From assembly GCF_034140825.1 (NCBI RefSeq), contig NC_089039.1, positions 994,501 through 1,058,500 of the forward strand: 64,000 nucleotides of DNA, in the 5' to 3' direction. The DNA comes from Oryza sativa Japonica Group (taxonomy: Eukaryota > Streptophyta > Magnoliopsida > Poales > Poaceae). The first letter of the stretch is position 1. Every line of letters begins with the position of its first letter. Of the stretch, positions 55,139 through 64,000 are shown piece after piece. The position numbers and the translations under genes were made by a program. The notes under the pieces are model-generated. The model had not been told where the DNA came from. It searched no databases and saw only the letters and a list, made by a program, of their open reading frames with translations.

Positions 55139-57510
55139 CTATTTACAATCTAACTCAGCGCCTATTACAGCAGTCTTATCAGGATCGGAGGGATCTAAGG
55201 GAATCTTTTTCGTCTTGGCATCACTTTCTTCGGTCTTCGTCAGCTTGGTTGCAGGCACTTCTCCTTCGCTTGCCGTGGTCGCAGCCAGTCGGATCTCTTC
55301 GCGGGCGAGAGTAGTCTCGTGGGTTTGGGCCATCTTGCAACTTTCTTTGTCGCATGTGACGGCCTGCTTGATGTCGCTCCGTTGTGATATGACTCCTCGA
55401 GGACCAGGCATCTTCATCATCATGTAGGTGTAGTGTGGGACGGCCATAAATTTAGCTAAAGCCGGTCGTCCGAGTATAGCATGGTATGCTGTCTCGAAAT
55501 CAGCAACTTCGAAACAAACATTTTCTGTGCGGAAATTCTCTCGAGTGCCGAAGGTAACTGGAAGAGTGATCTGGCCGAGTGGTGTAGCTGACAATCCTGG
55601 GATAACACCGTGGAAGGGTGCATTACTCGGTTTTAATTCCGTGCGAGGAATCTGCATATCGTCCAGGGTCTTAGCGAAAAGGATGTTGAGTGCGCTGCCA
55701 CCATCGATGAGAGTCCGTCGGAGCTTGACATTGCGAACCACTGGGTCTAGTACCAGGGGGTACCGCCCCGGGTGGACCACTTGGTCGGGATGATCCGAGC
55801 GGTCGAACTTAAGTGCTATCTCTGACCACCGAAGATATTGGGGTGTGTTAAGCTGAACCGCATTGATCTCCCGTTCTGTTAGCTTCTGTTTTCTCTTAGA
55901 CTCATAAGCCAGGGGTCCGCCGAAGATGTGATTAAGTTCTTTGCGATGATCTTGAAAACCAGTCGGGGCATCGTCTTCATCGTCTTTCTTCTTTGATGTG
56001 CCTTGATCTCCGTCTGAAGGTTTACGTGCGTTCTTGACGTATTGCTCCGTGAACTGTTTGTAGACGAAGCAATCTTTGGCCACGTGGTTGGAGTTGGGAT
56101 GATGCGGACATTGGGAGTTCATTATCTTGTCGAAGGTGTTGACGCGGGAACGTTGTCGGGAAGATGGAGAGATGGTCGCCACAAGTTCTTCGGGCTTACG
56201 CTTGCGATCCTTGTAGTTGTTACTTCCACTCCCTCCTGCAGTCGGCGTGTCCTTCTTTGGCTTCTAAGTGGTGCCCGACTGTTTGGACGCGGTGATAGCA
56301 TCTTCGGCTTTGGCATACTCGTTGGCTTTTTCGAACATCTGCTTAACCGTCCTGGGAGGCTTACGTCCGAACTTGCCGACTAGGTCGTCGTGGCGAATGC
56401 CTTTAGTGAAGGCGGCGATGATGACGTCGTCGGTGATGTCGGAGATCTTGTTGCGTTGTTCGGAGAAGCGTCAGATGTAATCTCGAAGGGATTCTCCAGA
56501 CTTCTGAACGACGTTGTAGAGATCAAACTGTGTGCCGGGGCGTTCAAAGGTGCCCTAGAAGTTGGCGATGAAATGATCACGAAGTTCCGCCCATGATCCG
56601 ATCGTGCCACGGGGTAGTCCGTGGAGCCAGGATCGGGCGGAGTCCGCTAGGGCCACTGGTAGATAGTTTGCCATGGCCTTGCTGTCTCCTCCTGCTGCGC
56701 GGATTGCGAGTCCGTAGACGGTGAGCCAAGACTCTGGATTAGTGGTGTCGTCATACTTCTCGTTTCCAGTCGGCTTAAAGCCGGCTGGCCAATCCACTCG
56801 ACGCAGGTCATTAGTGAAGGCAGCTACTCTATCCACGTCGTCGTCGTGGCGATTTGGTGAATGACGGTGACCTCGTGCTGCACGGCGCTGGTTGATCGTG
56901 TCGCGAAGGTCGACGGGACGCTGGTGGGGTGGAGAGCGAGGCCGTTCGACTCGGCGCTCCCTGTGACGTTCGGGAGGCGTGTGAACAGATCGTTCGTCGT
57001 GACCCCTGCTCCTGCGACTAGAACCTGTGCCGGTGATGCTGAGGCTTGGCTGATAATAATCATGAGATCGGAAGTGAAGGATTCGGCTACCAGTCAGGGT
57101 GCGGGTGCTTGCGGAGTTGGCTGGAACCGAGGCAGCGATCATGGTCTTCGTCTGGTTCAAGATGTTGACAACATGATCAGCTTGGTTGAGTGCGTCTTCC
57201 TTGAGGAGGGTGTCGAGGAGAGTGATTGCTGCAACCACGTTCTGCTGGGGGGTGCGAAAGACCGCTGTTCCATCGACGTCTTGTTGCCCAATGAGTTCTC
57301 TCGCTCGGCGCCCAGATTCCAAGGCGCGTTGCCGTCGATCTTCAGCCTCCTTTGCAATCCGTTCGTGATCTTGCTGCTCACGTTGTAGTCGTTCTCGCTC
57401 CTGTCGCTGTCGCTCTTCCTCCAGTCGGCGACGTTCAGCTTCTTGGCGTGCACGATCTTGGTCTACTTCTCGGGCTTGGCGTTGTTCCTCCGTTTCATTG
57501 TCAGCCATGA
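55139..57510 (-). mobile_element. Gag and protease region of the RIRE2-like element
   Basis: A Glu/Arg-rich coiled segment, a retrotransposon gag domain and a CHHC-like zinc knuckle (about 56090) are followed by an aspartic protease domain (about 55700). Fossil part of the element, reading on the minus strand. Confidence 0.8.
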
Positions 57511-58147
57511 ATACGCCGAAGAAGAGGGGCATGTAGTTATCCTCATAGCTGTCGTCGAAGTTGTCGAGGTCGCCGTGGTCGTAGTGGTAGCCGAAATCGT
57601 CGTAGTCGAGGATCTCGGTTAGTCGAGAACTAACGCCGGGGGAGCTAAGGTAACCATCCAACTCTTTCGTCGAGACTGTCCCAAGAGGTTGGAGTATAAC
57701 GCCAACCTCTCTGGATCTAGATTGGATCGGGGCCGAAGCCGGAGCTCGCCTAGATCTTCGAATGGGAGATGTCTTGGCAGTGAAGACAGCGGCCAAATCA
57801 TCAGGAAGTTTCATCAGGATTGAGGGATAGGACCCATCGTCTTGATCTGGTCGCGGAAGAGTAGATTGGATCTCGCCCGAGTGGTTTGAAGCCGACTCGG
57901 GAGAGATGATCTTGGAGTAGGCCTCGGCCGAGTTCGGAATACCGAAGGGCACGGGGACCTGGTCTCTCCCCGACTGGTTTGAATCCGAGTCAAGGAGAGA
58001 GATCTTGCCGAAGTCGTTGGTGATGAAGTTGAGGCTGCCGAACTGAAACGCCTGCCCGGGGGGGAAGGCGAAGTCGTCGATGCCAGAAATGAAACCCATC
58101 GCACTTAGTCGGCGAGAACTTGACGGACCCCTACCTGGCGCGCCAAC

Positions 58148-58587
58148 TGTCGAAACAAGATTTCGGCAATAATAAAAGGGGGTGGCTATCAAGCTAGGAA
58201 AGTGGATGGGTTTAGAGATAAGGAATTTTATACAGGTTCAGGCCTTCTTATTCAAGAAGTAATACCCTACTCCTGTCCGGGGATAATTCCGCCAAGTGTG
58301 TTATTGATTGTATGATTGGGAGAAAAAAGAATCGTCCCAAGAGGAACCCGGACCTCTCCTTATATAGGGGAAGGGATCCGTATTACAAAGTACAGTCCAT
58401 ATCCTAACGGAATATGGGATTACAGATAAAATACAATCGTAACCGACTAGGATCCCGGGTATTTTCTTGACATACAAGTTTAGAATCTAACCCGAGTCCT
58501 CATAAAGATATTCTATCTATATTTGGTACCGTATATCCAGCTGGAATATAACCGCTATGTAGATATGGGGTAACCATAATCTCCACA
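58148..58587 (-). repeat. 5' LTR of the RIRE2-like element
   Basis: 440 bp with TG...CA ends. Next to its inner edge lies ggcgcgccaggtagggg (minus strand), the expected place of the primer-binding site. I did not establish which tRNA it pairs with. Confidence 0.93.
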
Positions 58588-58830
58588 GATATACAATTCT
58601 TTTTCTTAAAAAAAAGAACAACGTTAATTAATTAATCCATTTTGCTTTCTGATTTCAGCTTTGACTAGTTGATAGAGGGAAATCGTCCACCCAAGAGAAC
58701 GGTAGCAAAATCTGGTTTACTGCCGCTTACTCCATATTTGTACGATAGCAGCTTCCTGTGTTTCCATCTTGTCATCTTATTCAGAATTAGATATTCCACT
58801 CCTGTGCTTTCCATCATTTTAACTTTGCAT

Positions 58831-59289
58831 AAAAATGTAACCATTCATTACCGAAGACTGGCCCTCTCGATCATATTCATCGATCGAGCGAAGCAATGCA
58901 CCAGCCGGTAAGAGGCAGAAGATGAAATGGCATGCTGATAACCCACTCATAAATCACACCAACACAAAAGAAGATACATCATTATTTAAGAAGCACTCGT
59001 ATTGATGAGTCTCAATCTAAAGTTAATGAAAATTTGCATAACCTTATGCTTCAAATTAATTCAATCCCCTTTTCGATTGTTATACTTTTTTTTTGTTGTG
59101 TTGTAAGAATGGGTCAAACTATTATTTCTGCATAAGTATAGCATATGCGTACGACGGAACCATCGTCACCCACCTTTACAACAGAACAAGTTTACAAAGT
59201 TTAGAGGGAAACTCTTTTAATCCCTCGATAGTATGTTTTGTAGTTCTAATCTACCAGTTCCAAAACCTGACCCCTATAACCTCGTCCCA
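58831..59289. other. Spacer right of the duplicated segment
   Basis: AT-rich, no gene seen. Leads into a LINE remnant. Confidence 0.4.
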
Positions 59290-59632
59290 TCCCCCTGACG
59301 TTGAAACTTGGTGGAATGGAACCAACCATGTGGGAAGCAAAGCTCAAATACGGATTATCAGAGGCTCGCTACTTACTACTTGGTGGAACATCTTGCAAGA
59401 AAGAAACAGAAGATTTTTTCAAAATTTTTACTTCTCAGTAAATGAAGTAGCACATCTTATCAAGCAAGATTTGGATTTGCGCAAACTAGCTTTTAAGCCC
59501 CCCCTGATTTACTTTGCTTCTTAAGCTGTATTTCATCTCTATTACAGTCCCTGTAAACTCTTTGCTAGGCTTCGGCCTTTTCCCTAATTTAAATTCCAGC
59601 AGAACTTATGCCGTCGTTCTTCTAAAAAAAAG
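59290..59632 (+). mobile_element. LINE remnant, extreme 3' end of ORF2 with tail
   Basis: The frame ending at 59524 reads ...LLTTWWNILQERNRRFFQNF then HLIKQDLDLRKLAF. This matches the end of plant LINE ORF2 proteins (W-x-(I/L)-W-K/Q-E-R-N-R-R-x-F ... L-I-x-x-E/D-L). It is followed by cagaacttatgccgtcgttc and an A tract ending near 59632, a typical LINE 3' tail. 5'-truncated, and the rest is absent. Confidence 0.7.
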
Positions 59633-59736
59633 TATGTTTTGCCGTTCTTAGTTAAAATTTAATTTGTTGTTTTTTTAGAACTTATGCAGACCGAATATGA
59701 ACTTGCATATTGGTGAACTCATATATCAGATATTAA

Positions 59737-59953
59737 AGGAGTGTTTGGCATAGCTCTAGATCCAAGATTTCTTAGAGCTGGGTATTTCAACCTCTATCCA
59801 TGGACCTGGAACTATAATTAAATTGATAACATTTGAATTAATCATTTTATTTTCATTTTAGGTGAAATATAGAATTTTGAACCACTATAAATAAACATAC
59901 AAACTTCAAATCCAATGTGGATATGAGAACTGTAATTGTGCCAAACAAGACCT
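59737..59953. mobile_element. MITE-like TIR element near the ABCG 3' end
   Basis: aggagtgtttggcatagctc at the left is mirrored by ttgtgccaaacaagacct at the right, with TAA near each end. About 215 bp. Probably PIF/Harbinger type; borders uncertain by one or two bases. Confidence 0.6.
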
Positions 59954-60094
59954 AATATGAATTGAACATTTCCTCAATTCTTTATTATCATCAAATCTGA
60001 TCAAAGAATTTTACATGGCTTTCAAGTATGAATACAAAATTTTTAAAAAATGAAGTATTACAAACATGCACTTGACACATACATACCAAAGGGC

Positions 60095-62137
60095 TTAGCG
60101 CCTCTTGTTCTTGCTGCCAAAGTGCAGCACGATATAGAACAGAAACCGGAAAAAGAAACCAAACGCCACGGTGACCAGCAAGCACTTCCACCTGCCGATG
60201 TCCGTGACAGCCTGCTGCGCCAGCACGTCGGCGCCGGTCACCACGCACGTCTCCGCCGTCAATGGCGCGCCGAGCGTGGCGCCGATGGCGTCGAGCACCT
60301 TGAGCTTGACGGCCTTGGACATGGCGCCGATCGGCGTCCCGTCGAACATCTCGACGCCGCGGGAGAAGCACCGCGCCGCGTCGCGGAACTCGTTCTGGAG
60401 CACCGCCTGGTACGGATACTTGACCAGCGACAGGTAGTGGAACCAGATCCAGTAGCTGGGGATGCGGTCGCGGTTGATGAAGAAGCCGGAGAAGAGCAGG
60501 AAGTAGGCGAGGATGGCGACGACCACCGTGTATCCCAGCATGACGTGCGGCACCACCGCGGACAGGAACGTCACGAACCCGCTCCCCGCCCAGAACGACG
60601 CCAGCACGGTCAGCGCGAAGAAGGCGAACGACGCGCCACCGCCGGAGAGCCTGACGGCGAAGAAGGTGGTCACCGCGAACGCCAGCGACAGCACCACCAG
60701 CGGCGGGAACGCGACGGCGGTGTTGGCCACCACGTAGGAGAGTCTCCGGTACGCGTTGTGCGCCGTTTCCCGGAGGTAGATGTGGCGCTCCTGGACGAAC
60801 ACCGGCAGCGCGTCGGCGCAGACGTAGAACATGGTGGACATGGCCATGGCGAAGAAGCCGAGACGCTCCTGGACTCCCTTGGGCGTGTCGTCGAGGCGCC
60901 AGAAGATGGTGGCGAGGATGAACCCCGTCACCATGATCGTGCCGAGCCGCATCACGAACAGCTCCGGCATGCGCCTCGTGTTGGTGAACGCCCTCTTCAT
61001 CAGCACCCACACCTCCACGTACCACGGGTTCGCGTACGTCGGCACCGACGTCGATGACAATGTCCCCGAGCCGCTGCCGGCGACGAGCTTCCCCCTCGAC
61101 ACGCTCTCCGCGATGGCGAGCTCGAGCGGCATGGTGCATCGCTGACTGCGGTCCTTGTCGTCCTTGGTGTCCAGGAGAGCGCCGAGCGATGATTGCCATC
61201 TTGAGCTGAACTTGACGAGCATGGCGGCGCCGTCGGGCTGGTGCTCGAGCTCGCGGATGGTGTCGAGTGCGAACTCGACGAGGTTCTCGTTGTCCGGGAT
61301 GGGGTAGCCGAACACGGAGAAGAAGGGCTTGAGCCCCGACGGCGAGCCGGCGTAGACGGTGCGGCCGCGGGAGAGGAGGAGGAGGCGGTCGAGGATGTTG
61401 AGGATGCGCGCGCTGGGCTGGTGGATGGTCATGACGATGACGCTGCCGCTCTGCGCGATGCGGCGGAGCACCTGCACCACCATGAACGCGCTCGCCGAGT
61501 CCAGCCCGGAGGTGGGCTCGTCGAGGAACAGCAGGATGGGGTCGTGGACGATGTCCGTGCCGATGGAGACGCGGCGGCGCTCGCCGCCGGACACGCCGCG
61601 GTGGGCCTCGTCGCCGACGATGGTGTCCGCGGCGCGGGCGAGGCCGAGCTGGCCGATGAGCGCGTCGACGCGGGCGCGCTTCTTGTCCGGCGAGAGCGCG
61701 CGCGGGAGGCGGAACTCGGCGGCGAACATGAGCGTCTCCCGCACCGTGAGCATCGGGTACAGCACGTCGTCCTGCATGACGTACGCGGAGATCGCCCGGA
61801 CGCGGCGGCCGTGGAGCGCCTCGCCGTTGAGCTCCACCCTGCCGCGGAGGCTCCCCCGCGCGATGCGCCCGGCGAGCGCATCGAGCAGCGTCGACTTTCC
61901 GGACCCGCTGGCGCCCATGACGGCCAGGACCTCGCCGTCGCGCGCCTCGCCGGAGATGCCGTCGAGCAGCGCCTTGGCCGGCGGCGCGTCCGTCGGCAAC
62001 GGCGGCAGCAGGCCGGCGCGGCGGCTGCCGACGGTGTAGGAGAGGTCGGTGAACGTGAGGGCGTACGGCACCGGCGTGGATTGGGCGGCGGCGTCGTCGA
62101 TGTCGAGCACGACGCAGTCGCCGGGGAGGATCGCCAT
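60095..62137 (-). CDS. Half-size ABCG (WBC) transporter
   Basis: Single-exon frame of 680 aa in the order nucleotide-binding domain then membrane domain, as in ABCG half transporters. Walker A GASGSGKS (75-82), Q-loop VMQDD (about 120-124), signature [12 protein letters not shown] (182-193), Walker [14 protein letters not shown] (201-213) and H-loop TIHQPSA (237-243) are all intact. The C-terminal half has about six hydrophobic segments (about 395-680), with conserved [21 protein letters not shown] and [11 protein letters not shown]. The acidic N-terminus, [10 protein letters not shown] and the [10 protein letters not shown]-like loop place it with the Arabidopsis ABCG1/2/6/16/20 and rice RCN1 relatives. 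That group exports suberin-type lipids and dimerises to work. The substrate of this member is not known. Intron-less and very GC-rich. A TATA-like sequence lies 90 bases upstream. Longer frames overlapping on the same strand are composition artefacts. Confidence 0.93.
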   Translation of the reverse strand: MAILPGDCVVLDIDDAAAQSTPVPYALTFTDLSYTVGSRRAGLLPPLPTDAPPAKALLDGISGEARDGEVLAVMGASGSGKSTLLDALAGRIARGSLRGRVELNGEALHGRRVRAISAYVMQDDVLYPMLTVRETLMFAAEFRLPRALSPDKKRARVDALIGQLGLARAADTIVGDEAHRGVSGGERRRVSIGTDIVHDPILLFLDEPTSGLDSASAFMVVQVLRRIAQSGSVIVMTIHQPSARILNILDRLLLLSRGRTVYAGSPSGLKPFFSVFGYPIPDNENLVEFALDTIRELEHQPDGAAMLVKFSSRWQSSLGALLDTKDDKDRSQRCTMPLELAIAESVSRGKLVAGSGSGTLSSTSVPTYANPWYVEVWVLMKRAFTNTRRMPELFVMRLGTIMVTGFILATIFWRLDDTPKGVQERLGFFAMAMSTMFYVCADALPVFVQERHIYLRETAHNAYRRLSYVVANTAVAFPPLVVLSLAFAVTTFFAVRLSGGGASFAFFALTVLASFWAGSGFVTFLSAVVPHVMLGYTVVVAILAYFLLFSGFFINRDRIPSYWIWFHYLSLVKYPYQAVLQNEFRDAARCFSRGVEMFDGTPIGAMSKAVKLKVLDAIGATLGAPLTAETCVVTGADVLAQQAVTDIGRWKCLLVTVAFGFFFRFLFYIVLHFGSKNKRR

Positions 62138-62225
62138 GTGTGTGTTGTGTAGAGTGGCACAAAACTCGGGCTTGTCTTGTTGACTTGGATGATGGATGGA
62201 TGGGAGAGCGCGCGGAGTGATGGCG

Positions 62226-62233
62226 ATTTAAAT
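62226..62233 (-). promoter_or_regulatory. TATA-like box of the ABCG gene
   Basis: ATTTAAAT, read on either strand, lies 89 bases upstream of the ATG at 62137 and just downstream of a repeated upstream motif. Confidence 0.5.
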
Positions 62234-62256
62234 GGGATCGATTAGTCCGAGGTGGA

Positions 62257-62290
62257 GTCCGACTCGGTCGGACGAGTCCGGCTCGGTCGG
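62257..62290 (-). promoter_or_regulatory. Repeated 15-bp motif upstream of the ABCG TATA box
   Basis: gtccgactcggtcgg (62257-62271) and gtccggctcggtcgg (62276-62290) are tandem copies with one difference, 24 to 64 bases upstream of the TATA-like box. A further accgagaccgattcgg follows at about 62301. The spacing suits transcription-factor binding sites, but no factor is identified. Confidence 0.4.
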
Positions 62291-62299
62291 GGCTCTATA

Positions 62300-62920
62300 G
62301 ACCGAGACCGATTCGGCACGTCAGTAGTACAAGAGAGCTATATTACGGCGAAAATGATATACGTGCCGGTACAACCTTGTTGTCCAGCTATTGTGTCCTC
62401 CATACTATTCTAAGTGCAACCATAAATTTTCGTGTTTAAATTTGATCGTCCATGTTGTTTAATTTTTTTTAATTAGTATTTTATTGTTATGGGATGATAA
62501 AACATAAATAATATTTTAGGTATGATTTTTTTTAAAAAATAAATAAAACGAATGAACAAAATTTAGTACGGAAAAGCATGATTGTACATTAAATGGGACG
62601 AAGAGAGTATGACCATAGCCACAATGAAAGGCTCAGACGGCAAATGTCTCATTCTGTAATAGAATCTGACACGCGCAGGTGATGCCGTAATGAAGTCGGC
62701 CATCAGTCGAACACTGGCGTCGTATATATACATCCATATATGACCACTGGCGTTCATATTACTGTGGAGTAGTGCTATACATCCAACTCTCATACAACTG
62801 CGCTGAACCAATCAATCACGGAGTTCATAAGCATTCACTTGGACCTGTCAAAACGATTTAAAACTTGAGCTTATGTACAGTGATATGCAGGTCGAACAGG
62901 TGCAGTCGTACGCACACTTA
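62300..62920. other. ABCG upstream spacer
   Basis: No gene seen. A worn Stowaway-like stretch at about 62396-62609 (tcctccatactattctaag start, aatgggacgaagagag end before TA) is the main content. Confidence 0.45.
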
Positions 62921-63402
62921 GGGCCTATTTGGTTGATGCCCTCACCAACATGCCTGAAAAATTTGGGTGCCTGAGAGCTACCTGATAGGATGATAAATTT
63001 TGCCTGCTCAGGCAGCCTGAACACTTGTCTCACTTGTCTGTTTGGTTGTTCTTCCGCGCCTGTGAAAACTAAACGTGATTAAGCTTTTAATTATTACGGT
63101 TGTTATAAAGTGTTAGCAAAAAAATAAAATATTTGGATGTGTTGTATCCCTCCTTGAAAGCACAAATAAAATATATTTGTATGGTCGGTTGCTTCTACAA
63201 TTTACAGTACCTATACTACATTATTATAAGCGGTAATTAGGATTAATGAGCGTAGCTGCGCCGCCCTGGAGCTCGCCTGACTCAGGCTAATAAGGCTCCA
63301 AAAGAGCTCAGGCCAGGGAAGGAGAAACTAAGGTCAGGACACCAACCAAACAAGGTCCCGGCTGGTCTCAGGCTTACGTCTGGTGTCCAACCAAACATGC
63401 CC
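62921..63402. mobile_element. Tourist-type (PIF/Harbinger) element
   Basis: Ends GGGCCTATTTGGTTGatgcc and the inverse of CCAACCAAACATGCCC, flanked by TTA on both sides (62918-62920, 63403-63405). 482 bp. Inner repeats of cctgactcaggc/gcctgagc type occur in both halves. No transposase. Confidence 0.8.
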
Positions 63403-64000
63403 TTATTCCGATTACTGCGTGCTTTACTGCTTTTAGGCTCTGCTTGTTAAGTGCTACTCCAAATGCCCGCTGCAAAGCGTGTTAGTGATGGTCTCTTTAT
63501 GGGGTAACTGGGGTAATCTTGACAGCTGCAAAGCGTGTTAGCGTTAGTAACTGGGGTAATCCTTCCTTATGCTCTCTTTATGGGCATTAATTCCAAGCAT
63601 GTTTCTGACCAACAGAAACACGAGACAAGAGTACAAGACAAATGTAGCTGTTTACAGTAGCTACTAGCTGCACACATTTGTTGCCACGAGCTGACATGAG
63701 ATGAGATTCAGAGTACGAAGACGAGAAGTCGAGAACACCTGAGCCACCACAAACTTCCAAAGCAGCTTCTGAGGTCTACAACAACATTTAGCACTTCAAA
63801 GATAAAAGGTAACTGCCATCGACGTCGTTCAGCGCGCAAAGCAACAAAATTTTCAATCTGAAGATACAAATCTATCTGCAAAAACAATGTGATTTGGAAG
63901 TTCAACGGACCATCCATCGTACACCAATAGCAAAATACGCTGTCGTTTTGAGAAAAGAACCAAATACACTTATCTCGTCTTAAAACAGGACTGTGACTAT
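63403..64000. other. Terminal spacer
   Basis: No gene recognised. A short direct repeat (gctgcaaagcgtgttag, twice at about 63470 and 63525, with taactggggtaatc after each) is present. A 69-codon minus frame at 63708-63917 has no recognisable relative and could only be a gene end if more sequence outside supports it. Confidence 0.4.

Larger units (their letters stand above)
47275..58587 (-). mobile_element. RIRE2-like Ty3/gypsy LTR retrotransposon (Tat lineage), defective
   Basis: 11,313 bp, flanked by the 5-bp target duplication GATAT (47270-47274 and 58588-58592), with two 440-bp LTRs. Gag-pol reads on the minus strand in the order gag, protease, reverse transcriptase/RNase H, extra RNase H, integrase. 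An additional gene on the opposite strand lies between pol and the 3' LTR. Size, 440-bp LTRs, second RNase H and antisense gene fit RIRE2, the autonomous partner of Dasheng in rice. The LTRs differ at about 11 of 440 sites. With the usual rice rate of 1.3e-8 per site per year, that gives about one million years. The coding region is broken about half a dozen times, so this is a fossil. Confidence 0.92.
46190..58830 (+). repeat. Segmental duplication, copy 2, split by a RIRE2-like element
   Basis: Matches 42430-43330 in order, first at 46190-47274 and again at 58588-58830, with the 11.3-kb retroelement between. It also holds its own Stowaway element (46862-47086), absent from copy 1. A T-rich scrap resembling a LINE tail (about 47107-47170) is also unique to this copy. 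A further small tandem repeat (tatcaaatttcaggatatat, twice at about 46037-46095) lies just outside. Confidence 0.7.

Noticed and set aside
59991-62162. 723-codon minus frame and 335/303-codon plus frames over the ABCG gene
   Set aside because: Arg/Pro/Ala-rich artefacts of GC-rich codon use. Only the 680-aa frame has ABC transporter motifs.
63708-63917. 69-codon minus frame near the window edge
   Set aside because: No domain, no start context and no splice evidence; it cannot be supported as a gene end without the neighbouring sequence.

Overview
The window looks like nuclear DNA of a grass, almost certainly rice (Oryza). The evidence is GC-rich monocot exons next to AT-rich spacers, very many Stowaway, Tourist and Mutator-type elements, an 11.3-kb gypsy element of the RIRE2 type, and a 285-residue UPF0014 membrane protein that I recognise as rice STAR2. 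If that identification is right, this is the distal short arm of chromosome 5. There are no bacterial-style operons, CRISPR arrays or rRNA genes, and I found no convincing tRNA gene.

The left part (1-21000) runs as follows. It opens with the end of a CACTA element and MITE-rich spacer. A 55-aa one-helix membrane protein follows, with a long leader intron (4262-6217). The aluminium-tolerance permease gene STAR2 is at 7728-8585, and its 3' flank is tandemly duplicated. A decayed LINE carries a SINE-like insertion (9430-10700). Then come three tandem minus-strand genes for glycine/proline-rich proteins of the GPRP (A3) family (11550-12188, 15825-17102, 18818-19971). Each is a two-exon gene with its intron at the same place.

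The middle part (21000-36000) has an orphan promoter-like block with a G-box (21714-22052), then three housekeeping or cytoskeletal genes. These are a NET2-type actin-binding NETWORKED protein (22566-26691, minus), the cohesion/clamp-loader subunit DCC1 (28697-30625, plus, with two facing E2F sites in its promoter) and a WEB-family coiled-coil protein (32353-35609, minus).

The right part (36000-64000) is mostly mobile DNA. It holds a long-TIR element with a nested hAT element (40050-41690), and an old segmental duplication (42430-43330 against 46190-58830). Between the copies lies a Harbinger-like element carrying a Pack-MULE-like insertion with perfect 9-bp target duplications. The RIRE2-like element (47275-58587) sits inside the second copy. 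An intron-less half-size ABCG transporter gene follows (60095-62137, minus), then MITE-rich spacer.

The host genes appear to act independently. STAR2 works with a nucleotide-binding partner (STAR1) encoded elsewhere. NET2 and WEB are coiled-coil proteins of the cell cortex/cytoskeleton and organelle movement, DCC1 serves S-phase, and ABCG exports lipid-type substrates. I found no convincing novel multi-gene system. The most useful leads are the diverging GPRP cluster, the orphan G-box promoter, the DCC1 E2F pair and the precisely bounded nested transposons.
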